This document shows, in pieces, positions 8,182 to 15,600 of a DNA stretch of 27,754 nt; the stretch's first letter is position 1; each line of letters begins with the position of its first letter. The notes below the pieces were generated by a model. It worked only from the letters and a program-made list of their open reading frames with translations, was not told the origin of the DNA and searched no databases. The DNA is from Dehalococcoidia bacterium (GTDB lineage: Bacteria; Chloroflexota; Dehalococcoidia; SZUA-161): contig JACUUS010000009.1 in assembly GCA_014859215.1 (NCBI GenBank), positions 1 through 27,754 of the forward strand. Direction: 5' to 3'. The translations under genes were made by a program, and so were the position numbers.

Positions 8182-9399
8182 TCAGATTATGCCGGTTCTG
8201 CGCAGAGCAACGAGTTCCTCACCGCTCAGGCCAAGCCTGTGCATAAAGATCTCGCTATTATGCTGGCCGAGCTGGGGAGCCGGACTCTCCAGTGCCCACG
8301 GCGTTCCGGAGAACTTGTAGGGCGCTCCTGGATATATCAGCGATCCAACATGTTCGCGGTCAAGGCTCGCGAAGAAATCGCGTTCTGCAAGATGTGTGTC
8401 CTCGACCTGGTCCCGCATATTGTAGAGAGGGGCGAACGGAATCGCGTTCTTCTCGAAGATCTCGAAAAGCTCCTTCTTGGTTCGTTCGAGAAACCAGGGC
8501 GCGATAAGAGCGTCTACCTCTTCAGGATAATCGTCCTCCATTGCGTGGCGGTCCCTGTACCTGGGGTCCTGCGACCACTCGGGATTGTCCATAAGCTCCA
8601 GGAATTTGACCCATTGCTTCACCTGGGGGGCGCACACGGCCATGTAGCCGTTCTTGCAGGGAATTACCCTTCTCGCTGGATAAGTCCAGCCTCCGCCGAT
8701 GTACCCCTTTCGCAAAGTCTCGCGGGCGCCGAATGCATAGATAGTGATTCCGAAGCCGACGTGATAAGTTGCCCAGACGTCTGCTTCAGCGATATCCACG
8801 TGCTGGCCCCGGCCTGTGATATCTCGAGCAAGCAAGGCCGTCATGGTCGCGCCGGCGGCGCTTACCCCGGCCTGATAATGTCCCTGCAGGACCGGCGCGG
8901 TAAGCGGTTCCCGCCAGTGATGTCCAATCGTCTGGCTCACTCCACCCAATGCGCAGCAGTTTATGGCGTAAGCTTTGTGATTACTGTAGGGGCCGGTTTG
9001 ACCGTAGGGGCTGATCGAGGCGACTATTAGCTGCGGGTTGATCTCCCGGAGCCGTGCGTAATTGAGGACGTCTTCCCTGGTGAAGCCTGGGCCCAGGTTT
9101 TCGATGAATACATCAGCTTCCTTCAGGATTTCGGCTAGTAGCTGTTTCCCTGCCGAAGTTCGGACATCCAGCGTGATACCTTTCTTGTTAGTGTTCAGAT
9201 AAAGGTAAAGGCCGCTCTGTTCGGGATCCGGTATGTCGTCCGGGAAAGGGCCGTAATTCCTGGACTCGTCTCCGGTACCGGGTTCTTCAATCTTGATCAC
9301 TTCAGCGCCGAGGTCAGCCATTAGTTTGGCGCAGTAGGGAGCGGACACGAACCTGCCGCATTCGATGACCTTGAGCCAGGAGAGTGCCTTTTCTGTCAT
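8182..9399 (-). CDS. CaiB/BaiF (class III) CoA-transferase, catalytic Asp replaced by His
   Basis: This 405-residue class III CoA-transferase homologue has the complete family framework: LKVIECGRFVSAPYCAKLMADL at the N terminus (shown here only as a motif), NTNKKGITLDV (69-79), SPYGQTGPYS, and GQHVDIAEADVWA. Where the family usually reads (A/G)DYQAG, with Asp as nucleophile, this protein reads GHYQAGVSAAG. His174 is encoded by CAT at 8878-8880. It is the first gene of the pair, and the neighbouring 418-residue paralogue keeps an Asp. It may be an inactive or structural partner in a heteromer, or use different chemistry. Start is ATG with AGAGGA upstream and a good promoter at 9439-9467. Confidence 0.88.
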   Translation of the reverse strand: MTEKALSWLKVIECGRFVSAPYCAKLMADLGAEVIKIEEPGTGDESRNYGPFPDDIPDPEQSGLYLYLNTNKKGITLDVRTSAGKQLLAEILKEADVFIENLGPGFTREDVLNYARLREINPQLIVASISPYGQTGPYSNHKAYAINCCALGGVSQTIGHHWREPLTAPVLQGHYQAGVSAAGATMTALLARDITGRGQHVDIAEADVWATYHVGFGITIYAFGARETLRKGYIGGGWTYPARRVIPCKNGYMAVCAPQVKQWVKFLELMDNPEWSQDPRYRDRHAMEDDYPEEVDALIAPWFLERTKKELFEIFEKNAIPFAPLYNMRDQVEDTHLAERDFFASLDREHVGSLIYPGAPYKFSGTPWALESPAPQLGQHNSEIFMHRLGLSGEELVALRRTGII

Positions 9400-9438
9400 G
9401 AACGAATCCTCTACGGCTTCGTTTGCAGGCCGGCCTCA

Positions 9439-9467
9439 ATTATGACGAAAACATACAGTGGAGGCAA
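9439..9467 (-). promoter_or_regulatory. Probable promoter of the CoA-transferase pair
   Basis: On the minus strand TTGCCT (9462-9467, 4/6 to TTGACA) is followed after 17 bases by CATAAT (9439-9444, 5/6 to TATAAT). Initiation would be near 9432, about 33 bases before the ATG at 9399. It overlaps no other feature and lies about 30 bases from the plus-strand promoter. Confidence 0.5.
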
Positions 9468-9497
9468 TACTTGACAGCAACTTGAGCGTGAACAGGT

Positions 9498-9526
9498 TTG
9501 ACAACCAAAGCTGGCTATGGTTTAAT
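9498..9526 (+). promoter_or_regulatory. Strong promoter upstream of the WD40 kinase-like gene
   Basis: A perfect TTGACA (9498-9503), a 17-base spacer and TTTAAT (9521-9526, 5/6 to TATAAT) form one of the best sigma-70-type matches in the window. Initiation near 9533 gives a leader of about 190 bases. A second TTGACA at 9471-9476 has no matching -10. Confidence 0.65.
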
Positions 9527-9724
9527 ATCGCTGAGTTTCGAGTTCGTGTCCTCACACGGCATGAACATGCGGGAAGCACCAAACACCCTTTCGCGGAAGT
9601 TTGGCAGAGGGTCCCTACTCGACCCCGCTTCCAACAAACCCCGTGGGGGCTCAGTTGTAGGTCCCTGTTTCTCTGCTATTCGATCCTCTCACTCCAGAGG
9701 GCTTGAATTGAGGCTGGATCGGTA

Positions 9725-12700
9725 ATGGACCGTTTTGAAGGTGAGCTTATCGACGGCCTGTATGGGGTAGACCGCATCATTGGTTCCGGCGATTTCGGGA
9801 CTGTGTACAGGGTGCATCACTCTAGCTGGCGGGTTGACCTTGCCATGAAGGTCCCGGGCCCGCAGACTCTTGCCAGCAGGGAAGCCGCGCGCCTGTTAGA
9901 CGTCCGGGCGTGGTCAGACCTCGGTCTCTCTCCATACATTGCTGCGTGCTATTATTCGCGAGAGCTGCAGGGGAAGCCCGCAATTTTCATCGAGTACGTT
10001 GCGGGTTCAAACATGCGGGAGAAACTGAGGCGGCCCCTGGAGGTCAGGGAGGCCCTGGACTACGCCATTCAAATTTCCTGCGGCCTGTCTTACGCTCACA
10101 GGCATTCCCTTGTACATGGAAACCTGAAGCCCGAAAACTGCTTGCTGGCGCAGGGAAGAGACATAAAGCTCACCGACTTCGGATTGGGCCTTGATGCTGA
10201 TTCACTCGATGGCGGCGACAGCTCTACCGTGGAATACAGGTCCCCGGAGCAATGGCATGCCGGAGACTTGACCCCGGGAATGGACATATTCTCCTTCGGC
10301 GTGGTCCTCTACGAGATGTTGACCGGCACCACACCGTTTCAGCGCCGCAGCGGGGAGGGTGTCAGGGCCTACTACGACCGGCAATTTATCCTGGGATGGA
10401 AATTCCCTGCCCTGCCGCTGGAAACGCCTGTGAGCTTGCATGACCTGGTCGGCGAATGCCTTAAGCGGCAGCCCGCTGAGCGTCCAGAGAATTTCTCAGC
10501 CGTGATTGAGAGGCTGAAAGAGTCTTACCGCGAGTGTACAGGAAGTTCTTGCCCCCGCGGGCAACCTGATGAGACGCTGCTGGTCCCAGCGAGCTTAAAC
10601 AAGAAGGCCGTATCACTGTATGACCTGGGGATGAAGGAAGAGGCTGTTCACGCCGTCGAAGAGGCTGTCAAGTACGATCCATCCTGCCTTGACTTCGGCT
10701 ATAACCACGTTCTTTTCCTCTGGGAAAAAGGAGCCATGTCCGACATCCAGGTGGTGAAGTGGCTTGAAATGAAGGCCGAATCGTCTGCCGGAGAATGGCG
10801 TCCCCTCTTTTACCTGGGCCTCGCGCACCTGTCGAGAAAAGACGCTGACCCGGCAAGGGTAGTGCTGCATGAAGCCTCGAAGCGGACTGCGGCCGAGAAG
10901 GAAATTCAGGACGCTCTTGAGCAGCTTGAGAAAGAGAAGGATCGGTGGCCGCACTTTGTTCGCGTCCTGTCAGGACACAGCATGCCTGTTTCCTGCTCCG
11001 CCATCTCTCAGGACGGCAAGTTCGCGCTCACTGGGAGCCTTGACGGAAACCTTCGGTACTGGAATCTGGCTTCGGGAGAGTGCCTGCGAAAACTGGGAAC
11101 CCATAAGCAGGCCGTTTCCGATCTCGCGTTTACAGGTGACGGGCAATTCGCTCTGTCAGCCAGTCATGACAAGACGCTGCGTTTTTGGGATTTGCGGCGC
11201 GGGGAATGTGTGCGAGTACTGGACGGCCACGGCAAGCCGGTCAATACTATTGCAGTTTCACCCGATAGCAGTCTCGCTTTGTCAGGTGGAGATGACAAAA
11301 ATGTTAGGGTATGGGCGCTGCGAACGGGGACCTGCTTGCTGACGATGGAAGGTCACGAGCGCCCGATTACTTCGCTTGCTATTCTACCGGACGGCGTGTC
11401 GGCAATCTCCGGCAGCGGCGACAAGACTGCGAGAATCTGGGACCTGAGTACAGGCAAATGCCGTGCGGTGCTCAGAGGGCATGAACGCGGTATCAGGTCG
11501 GTAGCGGCCACGGCTGACGGCAGGTTCGCGCTCACCGCAAGCGAGGACAAGACTATTGGGTACTGGAACCTTGACACTGGGAAGTGTTTGCGCCTGCTAA
11601 AGGGCCATGAACGATCTGTAAATGCAGTCGCTGTCTCCCCTGATGGGAGGTTTGTGATCTCCGGAGGCGACGATAAGACTCTCCGAATCTGGGATGCCTT
11701 GAACGGGACCTGCATGCGCACTATTAATGAATTTGAACACCCGCTGGCCTTCGCGGCCTTTTCCGCGGACGGCAATATTATCGTACCGGGGAGCGACGAT
11801 AAGACCCCGTGTGTCTGGCACATCGGCGGGCTTGAGCCGCTCAGGCTTTTCCCGACTCCTGGCCATACCGATCACGTGGACGGACGCACGAGCCATGACC
11901 ATGACTTTGCGCTGCTGAAAGAAGAAGCCGTGCAGTGTAAACAAAGAAAGAACTGGCGGCGCGCTTCTCAATATCTACAGCGAGCGAGGTCCTTACCCGG
12001 TTACGAACGCCATCAGGATGTGCTCGACCTTGCTCATGAGCTGGGGTTGAAGGGGATCAGGAAGGGTCTGAACGGATGCTGGTTGAAGAGTGTGCTGAGG
12101 GGACATGAGGACTGGATAAATGCGGCGGCTTTCTCGCCTGACGGAAAGCTGGTGCTGTCTGCCAGTGACGACAGGACCATGCGCCTGTGGGAGGTGAGCA
12201 CCGGCGAAAACATCCGGACGTTCAGGGGTCATGACGGTCGGGTAAGCACGGTCGCTATGTCACCAGGGGGCAACTTCGCCCTGTCAGGGTCCCATGACGG
12301 CACGGTGAGACTCTGGAACCTGCACACGGGCGAAACTATTCGTGTTCTTGAAGGGCACAGAGACTGGGTGAGCTCGGTCGCTATCTCTCCCGACGGCAGC
12401 TTCGCTTTGAGCGGCAGCGATGATGGTTCCCTCTGCGTCTGGAGTCTAATGGGAGCGGGTAATCTGCGGCGCATTGAGGACCTGAAAAGTCCTGTAAGGT
12501 CCCTTGCTATAACCCCTGATGGCTCTCTGGCTGTGTCAGGCTCTGATGATGAAGTCGTCCGGGTTTGGGACATAAAGGCCGGTAAATGCACGCGCACACT
12601 GGAGGCTCATGAAAACTGGGTGAACTCCGTATCGATCTCCTCGGGAGGGACCTTCGCTTTGTCCGGCAGCCTGGACGGTACCGTGCGCTTATGGGACTTG

Positions 12701-13393
12701 AAAACTGGCATATGCCTTCGCACATTGAACGGGCATCGGGACTGGGTCCGCTCGGTGGCGTTCTCACCGGGTTCCAGGTTTGCGCTGTCAGGGGGCCATG
12801 ACAGGGCTTTGCGGCTATGGGACCTGAAGGCGGGCGAGACTATTCACCTGGTGAAAGGCCACCAGGACTGGGTCAGCACGGTCACTTTCTCGCCGGACGG
12901 GCGGTATGCGGTATCAGGCGGTCATGACAGCGTTCTCCGGCTTTGGGAGTTCGATTGGTGTTATGATTTCCCGGTCGAGCTGGATTGGGCAGAAGCAGCT
13001 CTACCTTACCTGGAGATATTCATCACTATGCATAAACCCAGGCCGGATGATGAGATTCGCATGGATTGCAGACCCTCATGGACCGACCAGGACTTCGAGA
13101 AACTGCTAGATGCACTATCGCGGAACGGGTTCGGATGGCTGAAGCCGGCGGGAATTGCGAGGAAACTCAGCGCTCTCTTCGCGGCCAGGGACGGTCACGA
13201 TACGCAGGCGCAATCACCCTCAACGAACAGAGCCATTTCCCAGGATAGTTTCACGTGCGGCTGCTGCGGGCAGACCTGCCCGATTGAGCTTCTGGACAAT
13301 GCATCTTTTTGTCCGGAATGCCAGCAATACCTCGCCCACAGCCCCGAACAACCTGACCAGGGCTCCTGGTGGAAGAAGATAGTAAGCCGGTAG
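9725..13393 (+). CDS. Kinase-fold/TPR/double WD40 propeller protein with zinc ribbon
   Basis: This 1222-residue protein lacks a signal peptide or membrane segment, so it is probably cytosolic. Residues about 8-268 are a Hanks-type kinase fold: glycine loop IIGSGDFGTVYRV (18-30), ATP lysine Lys42, DFG at 151-153, YRSPEQW (171-177) in place of APE, and DIFSFGVVLYEM. The catalytic loop reads HGNLKPEN (131-138), with Asn133 where HRD has its Asp, so phosphotransfer is doubtful. Residues 290-400 look TPR-like. Seven WD40 repeats (about 411-702), a helical linker (about 703-785) and seven more repeats (about 787-1078) form two propellers. A further domain (1079-1165) and a Cys-x2-Cys pair set (Cys1178/1181, Cys1196/1199), probably a zinc ribbon, close the protein. 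Similar kinase-TPR-WD40 layouts occur in Chloroflexota, cyanobacteria and others. Partner unknown. Confidence 0.92.
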   Translation: MDRFEGELIDGLYGVDRIIGSGDFGTVYRVHHSSWRVDLAMKVPGPQTLASREAARLLDVRAWSDLGLSPYIAACYYSRELQGKPAIFIEYVAGSNMREKLRRPLEVREALDYAIQISCGLSYAHRHSLVHGNLKPENCLLAQGRDIKLTDFGLGLDADSLDGGDSSTVEYRSPEQWHAGDLTPGMDIFSFGVVLYEMLTGTTPFQRRSGEGVRAYYDRQFILGWKFPALPLETPVSLHDLVGECLKRQPAERPENFSAVIERLKESYRECTGSSCPRGQPDETLLVPASLNKKAVSLYDLGMKEEAVHAVEEAVKYDPSCLDFGYNHVLFLWEKGAMSDIQVVKWLEMKAESSAGEWRPLFYLGLAHLSRKDADPARVVLHEASKRTAAEKEIQDALEQLEKEKDRWPHFVRVLSGHSMPVSCSAISQDGKFALTGSLDGNLRYWNLASGECLRKLGTHKQAVSDLAFTGDGQFALSASHDKTLRFWDLRRGECVRVLDGHGKPVNTIAVSPDSSLALSGGDDKNVRVWALRTGTCLLTMEGHERPITSLAILPDGVSAISGSGDKTARIWDLSTGKCRAVLRGHERGIRSVAATADGRFALTASEDKTIGYWNLDTGKCLRLLKGHERSVNAVAVSPDGRFVISGGDDKTLRIWDALNGTCMRTINEFEHPLAFAAFSADGNIIVPGSDDKTPCVWHIGGLEPLRLFPTPGHTDHVDGRTSHDHDFALLKEEAVQCKQRKNWRRASQYLQRARSLPGYERHQDVLDLAHELGLKGIRKGLNGCWLKSVLRGHEDWINAAAFSPDGKLVLSASDDRTMRLWEVSTGENIRTFRGHDGRVSTVAMSPGGNFALSGSHDGTVRLWNLHTGETIRVLEGHRDWVSSVAISPDGSFALSGSDDGSLCVWSLMGAGNLRRIEDLKSPVRSLAITPDGSLAVSGSDDEVVRVWDIKAGKCTRTLEAHENWVNSVSISSGGTFALSGSLDGTVRLWDLKTGICLRTLNGHRDWVRSVAFSPGSRFALSGGHDRALRLWDLKAGETIHLVKGHQDWVSTVTFSPDGRYAVSGGHDSVLRLWEFDWCYDFPVELDWAEAALPYLEIFITMHKPRPDDEIRMDCRPSWTDQDFEKLLDALSRNGFGWLKPAGIARKLSALFAARDGHDTQAQSPSTNRAISQDSFTCGCCGQTCPIELLDNASFCPECQQYLAHSPEQPDQGSWWKKIVSR

Positions 13394-13456
13394 TAGAGCA
13401 TGAGAAGGTGTTCTCTCGCGATTTGACGAACTGTACTCCAGTAAAGCCCGGAAACC

Positions 13457-13483
13457 AGACAGCTTTCCAGTCCTGAGCTGTCT
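13457..13483. terminator. Hairpin between the WD40 gene and the small zinc-ribbon gene
   Basis: AGACAGCT (13457-13464) and AGCTGTCT (13476-13483) form a perfect 8 bp stem with an 11-base loop, between two converging genes. There is no strong T-run on either side, so it is at most a moderate bidirectional terminator. Confidence 0.4.
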
Positions 13484-13493
13484 CTTGATTGCA

Positions 13494-13775
13494 CTACCTC
13501 CCGGCAACATATTGAGGGGCTTCCGGCTTCGCCGGTTCCTCGGCCTGGTTAGTCTCTCCTTTGCCTCCAGTTTGCGCCGCTGCTTTGTTCGGACTTTCGT
13601 CTTCCCAGGAAGAGAATGGTATGTAGTTTCGGAATTCTTGCGTAGCCCCGCAGTATTTGCACACCCCGGGGCTGCTGGGGCCTCTCGGACTTTCGATTAT
13701 CCAGTGATGGACACACTCTCCTTCGAGGACAGGCTTTGGCTGAGGCCTGTATCGGTGTCTTGTCATGTTCTTCAT
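13494..13775 (-). CDS. Small zinc-ribbon-like protein of unknown function
   Basis: This 93-residue protein has no known function. The conserved-looking core reads CVHHWIIESPRGPSSPGVCKYCG: a Cys and His pair followed by Cys-x2-Cys, as in a zinc ribbon or knuckle. NYIPFSSWED comes next, then a low-complexity Ala/Glu/Pro/Lys tail that is probably disordered. From memory, short proteins with this HHW...GxCxxCG core occur in Dehalococcoidia-type Chloroflexota; this needs a search. The start at 13775 is well supported: GGAGG stands 6 bases before the ATG, and a promoter lies just upstream (13796-13824). It is transcribed independently of the ferredoxin gene upstream. Confidence 0.75.
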   Translation of the reverse strand: MKNMTRHRYRPQPKPVLEGECVHHWIIESPRGPSSPGVCKYCGATQEFRNYIPFSSWEDESPNKAAAQTGGKGETNQAEEPAKPEAPQYVAGR

Positions 13776-13795
13776 ATCTTTCCTCCACCCCGCTT

Positions 13796-13835
13796 ATTCT
13801 AAAATCCGCCACGGTTTGTGTAAGTGACTTAAGTC
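13796..13835 (-). promoter_or_regulatory. Promoter with palindromic operator-like site for the small zinc-ribbon gene
   Basis: On the minus strand CTTACA (13819-13824, 4/6 to TTGACA), a 17-base spacer and TAGAAT (13796-13801, 5/6 to TATAAT) point at the 13775 start. A perfect 10-base palindrome GACTTAAGTC (13826-13835) sits immediately upstream of the -35. That placement would suit an activator or repressor site. Confidence 0.45.
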
Positions 13836-13906
13836 GCAGTCACGGTCAGGGGACGTACAGAGCTGGCTCGGTATCCAGAAATAAATGGGGAGGTCCAGGA
13901 AGGGGA

Positions 13907-14113
13907 TTAGATCTCTTCAAATACTATTTCGAACGGGCATCTGATAGCGCCCAGGGGACAAATTGCCTCGCAGTCGGTGCACCAGTTACATAGTTCAGTT
14001 TCGACCACGGCGACGACCTGGCCCACGAAGACAAAGGCGTTGCAGGAACACAGGCTAACGCACAGTCCACATGCATTGCATTTGCCGCCGTCTATATCTG
14101 GCATAATGGCCAT
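13907..14113 (-). CDS. 2[4Fe-4S] ferredoxin-type protein
   Basis: This short ferredoxin (about 68 residues) has two cluster motifs, each Cys-x2-Cys-x2-Cys-x3-Cys: CNACGLCVSLCSC and CNWCTDCEAICP. All eight ligands are present, plus one extra Cys after the first motif. The proline normally following the last Cys of the first motif is missing (CSC), while the second keeps CP. The frame also allows a GTG start 6 bases earlier (14119). The ATG at 14111-14113 is preferred because GAGG lies 7 bases upstream of it but only 1 base from the GTG. It is the last gene of the redox run, 64 bases after the Crp/Fnr-type regulator. It probably carries low-potential electrons; its partner is unknown. Confidence 0.88.
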   Translation of the reverse strand: MAIMPDIDGGKCNACGLCVSLCSCNAFVFVGQVVAVVETELCNWCTDCEAICPLGAIRCPFEIVFEEI

Positions 14114-14177
14114 AGTCACACCTCAACTATGTTAGTTTCCGTGCAGCCGGTTTGTCTGCGACGTTTGTCTCATGAGG

Positions 14178-14843
14178 TTACCTACCGGCGATTTCGCTGA
14201 GCAGGCCCTGGTCCCTGATGATTATTCGGTGCCTCTCCATCCTGATCGCCCCCTCCTCCTCCAACGATTTCAAAGATCTACCTACCATTTCGCGAGCCGT
14301 TCCGGCAAGGCTCGCCATATCTTGTTGCGTTAGTCTGGGCTTAGCCTCGCTCCCGTCTGTGGTCTGTTCAAGCAGAATCTTGGCAACCCTGGACATGACG
14401 TTCCTGAACGACAGGTCTTCCACGAGCGATGCAAGCCGTCGAATCTGCCTGGCCAGCGTGCGGCTTAAGTTCATGGCTACTTTCGGATAACTGCTGATAA
14501 TGACTTCAAGATCACGGCTAGTGATTCCATAAAGTACAACCTTGCCTATTGCCTGAGCATTACCCAGGTTCGGCCCCCCATCAAGAACCGATACCTCGTT
14601 GAATGAATCTCCCGGTCTTACAAAGTACAGGATCTGGTCCCTTCCACCCGGTGACGTTCTGTAGACTTTCACGATACCCTTCACGACGAAATACATCGTG
14701 TCAGCGGGTTCACCCTCCAGGGATATCAGGTCGCCATCCTGAGCCGTCCTCTCGAATACGTGTTCCTTGATGGATTCGATTTCGTCCGGGCTCAGGCCGG
14801 AAAAATGGGGGGCTTTCTTTAGCAGTTCAGTGTCAACTACCAT
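14178..14843 (-). CDS. Crp/Fnr-family transcriptional regulator
   Basis: This 221-residue protein has an N-terminal cyclic-nucleotide-binding fold (about 10-125, with ISLEGEPADTMYFVVKG and VRPGDSFNEVSVLDGG), a long dimer helix (about 125-150), and a winged helix-turn-helix (168-215, LTQQDMASLAGTAREMVGRS). It contains no cysteine at all, so it cannot carry an Fnr-type Fe-S cluster; the Arg and Ser of the classical cAMP pocket are also not evident. The ligand is therefore unknown; a haem- or redox-type signal is speculation. Being embedded in the Fe-S/oxidative-defence run suggests it regulates those genes. The ATG is preceded by a modest AAGG. Confidence 0.92.
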   Translation of the reverse strand: MVVDTELLKKAPHFSGLSPDEIESIKEHVFERTAQDGDLISLEGEPADTMYFVVKGIVKVYRTSPGGRDQILYFVRPGDSFNEVSVLDGGPNLGNAQAIGKVVLYGITSRDLEVIISSYPKVAMNLSRTLARQIRRLASLVEDLSFRNVMSRVAKILLEQTTDGSEAKPRLTQQDMASLAGTAREMVGRSLKSLEEEGAIRMERHRIIIRDQGLLSEIAGR

Positions 14844-14890
14844 CTATTCGACCTTACATGCGAATCCTATTGAGGTACGTTGTTTAACGG

Positions 14891-15052
14891 CTAATCAAGT
14901 ACTTCGAACTCAGTCTTCGGTGCTCCGCAGATAGGGCATACCCAGTCATAAGGCATCTTCTCGAAGGGTGTGCCTGGCGGAATACTGCCGTCTGGATCGC
15001 CGTTCTCCGGCTCGTATATATAGCCGCAAACAGTGCACCTGTACTTCCTCAC
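14891..15052 (-). CDS. Rubredoxin
   Basis: This 53-residue rubredoxin is a mononuclear iron electron carrier. Its sequence begins MRKYRCTVCGYIYEPENGDP and contains both knuckles, CTVCGY (Cys6, Cys9) and CPICGA (Cys39, Cys42), plus YDWVCP. Start is GTG at 15050-15052, with a G-rich ribosome site 4-9 bases upstream. The preceding flavin reductase gene ends TGA one base before this GTG, so translation is probably coupled. In Moorella Hrb the same flavin-reductase and rubredoxin parts are fused in one polypeptide; here they are separate adjacent genes. The expected role is passing electrons from NAD(P)H through flavin to rubredoxin and on to an oxygen-, peroxide- or NO-reducing enzyme not in this window. 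Confidence 0.93.
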   Translation of the reverse strand: MRKYRCTVCGYIYEPENGDPDGSIPPGTPFEKMPYDWVCPICGAPKTEFEVLD

Positions 15053-15053
15053 T

Positions 15054-15575
15054 TCATCCCCCCTTCCCGATTCTTGCTACGTAAGATGGAGCCGTTTTCG
15101 GCGTCGTCCCTCGTTTTACTCTCTGATAATAGCTGTATGTCATTGGCTCACCTTCGCTAATAACATTCGCATCCACCACTTCACCTATGAAGATGGTATG
15201 AGTTCGCGTGTCCGCCTCGTTAACCAGCTTTGCCTCCAGGTACGCGAGAGTATTATCAAGGACTATTGGAGCTCCTGTCTTGCCGGTTCTGTAGGATACT
15301 CCCTCGAACTTGTTCAGGTCCCTGCCTGATCTGAAACCGAACTTGCCGATGAAGGGCAGGGGAGTGTCCTGAGAAAGGATAGAAACCGTGAAAGCGCGGC
15401 TCGTCTGTATGAACTCATGAGTGAGATTGCCCTTATTGATGCAGACCGAGACTGTGGGCGGCTCCGAACAGACCTGGACTACGGTATTGGCGATCTGCCC
15501 GTTCATCTCGCTACCTTTCGCGGAGCAAATCAGATATATGCCGTAGGTAATAGTGCGTAAAGCTTCGAGGTTCAT
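15054..15575 (-). CDS. Flavin reductase-like FMN-binding protein (Hrb-type)
   Basis: This 173-residue protein has the flavin reductase-like fold. NGQIANTVVQVCSEPPTVSVCINKGNLTH is the expected FMN-binding segment (quoted here in part: NGQIANTVVQV), and FTVSILSQDTP, FGFRSGRDLNKF, GAPIVLDNTLAYLEA and HTIFIGEVVDA are typical of the Hrb/NADH:rubredoxin group. It ends with GTTPKTAPSYV, the usual linker to the rubredoxin part in fused forms, followed by a stop and a separate rubredoxin gene. AAGGAG sits 6 bases before the ATG, and sufB ends 25 bases upstream. Function as NAD(P)H:rubredoxin oxidoreductase is inferred from homology and pairing. Confidence 0.92.
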   Translation of the reverse strand: MNLEALRTITYGIYLICSAKGSEMNGQIANTVVQVCSEPPTVSVCINKGNLTHEFIQTSRAFTVSILSQDTPLPFIGKFGFRSGRDLNKFEGVSYRTGKTGAPIVLDNTLAYLEAKLVNEADTRTHTIFIGEVVDANVISEGEPMTYSYYQRVKRGTTPKTAPSYVARIGKGG

Positions 15576-15600
15576 CCCCGCTCCTTCCTGGCCTTATCTG

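Larger units (their letters stand above)
9400..9724. other. Divergent control region and long leader of the WD40 kinase-like gene
   Basis: This region separates the CoA-transferase pair (minus) from the large WD40 protein (plus). It holds two back-to-back promoters, listed separately. From the plus-strand promoter the untranslated leader would be about 190 bases. In it I see the small inverted repeat CCTCT/AGAGG near 9685-9700, the direct repeat GGTCCCT, and GTGT-CCTC-ACAC, but no recognisable riboswitch. A short frame with ATG at 9561 ends in TAATG at the start of the large gene. It has no ribosome site and no recognisable sequence, so it is not called. Confidence 0.5.

Noticed and set aside
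8239..9030. 263-codon plus-strand ORF opposite the second CoA-transferase
   Set aside because: Antisense shadow of a clearly conserved gene.
9498..9725. Leader ORF ending in TAATG at the start of the WD40 gene, suggesting translational coupling
   Set aside because: Its TTG start lies in the promoter. The internal ATG at 9561 has no ribosome site, and the peptide looks non-coding.
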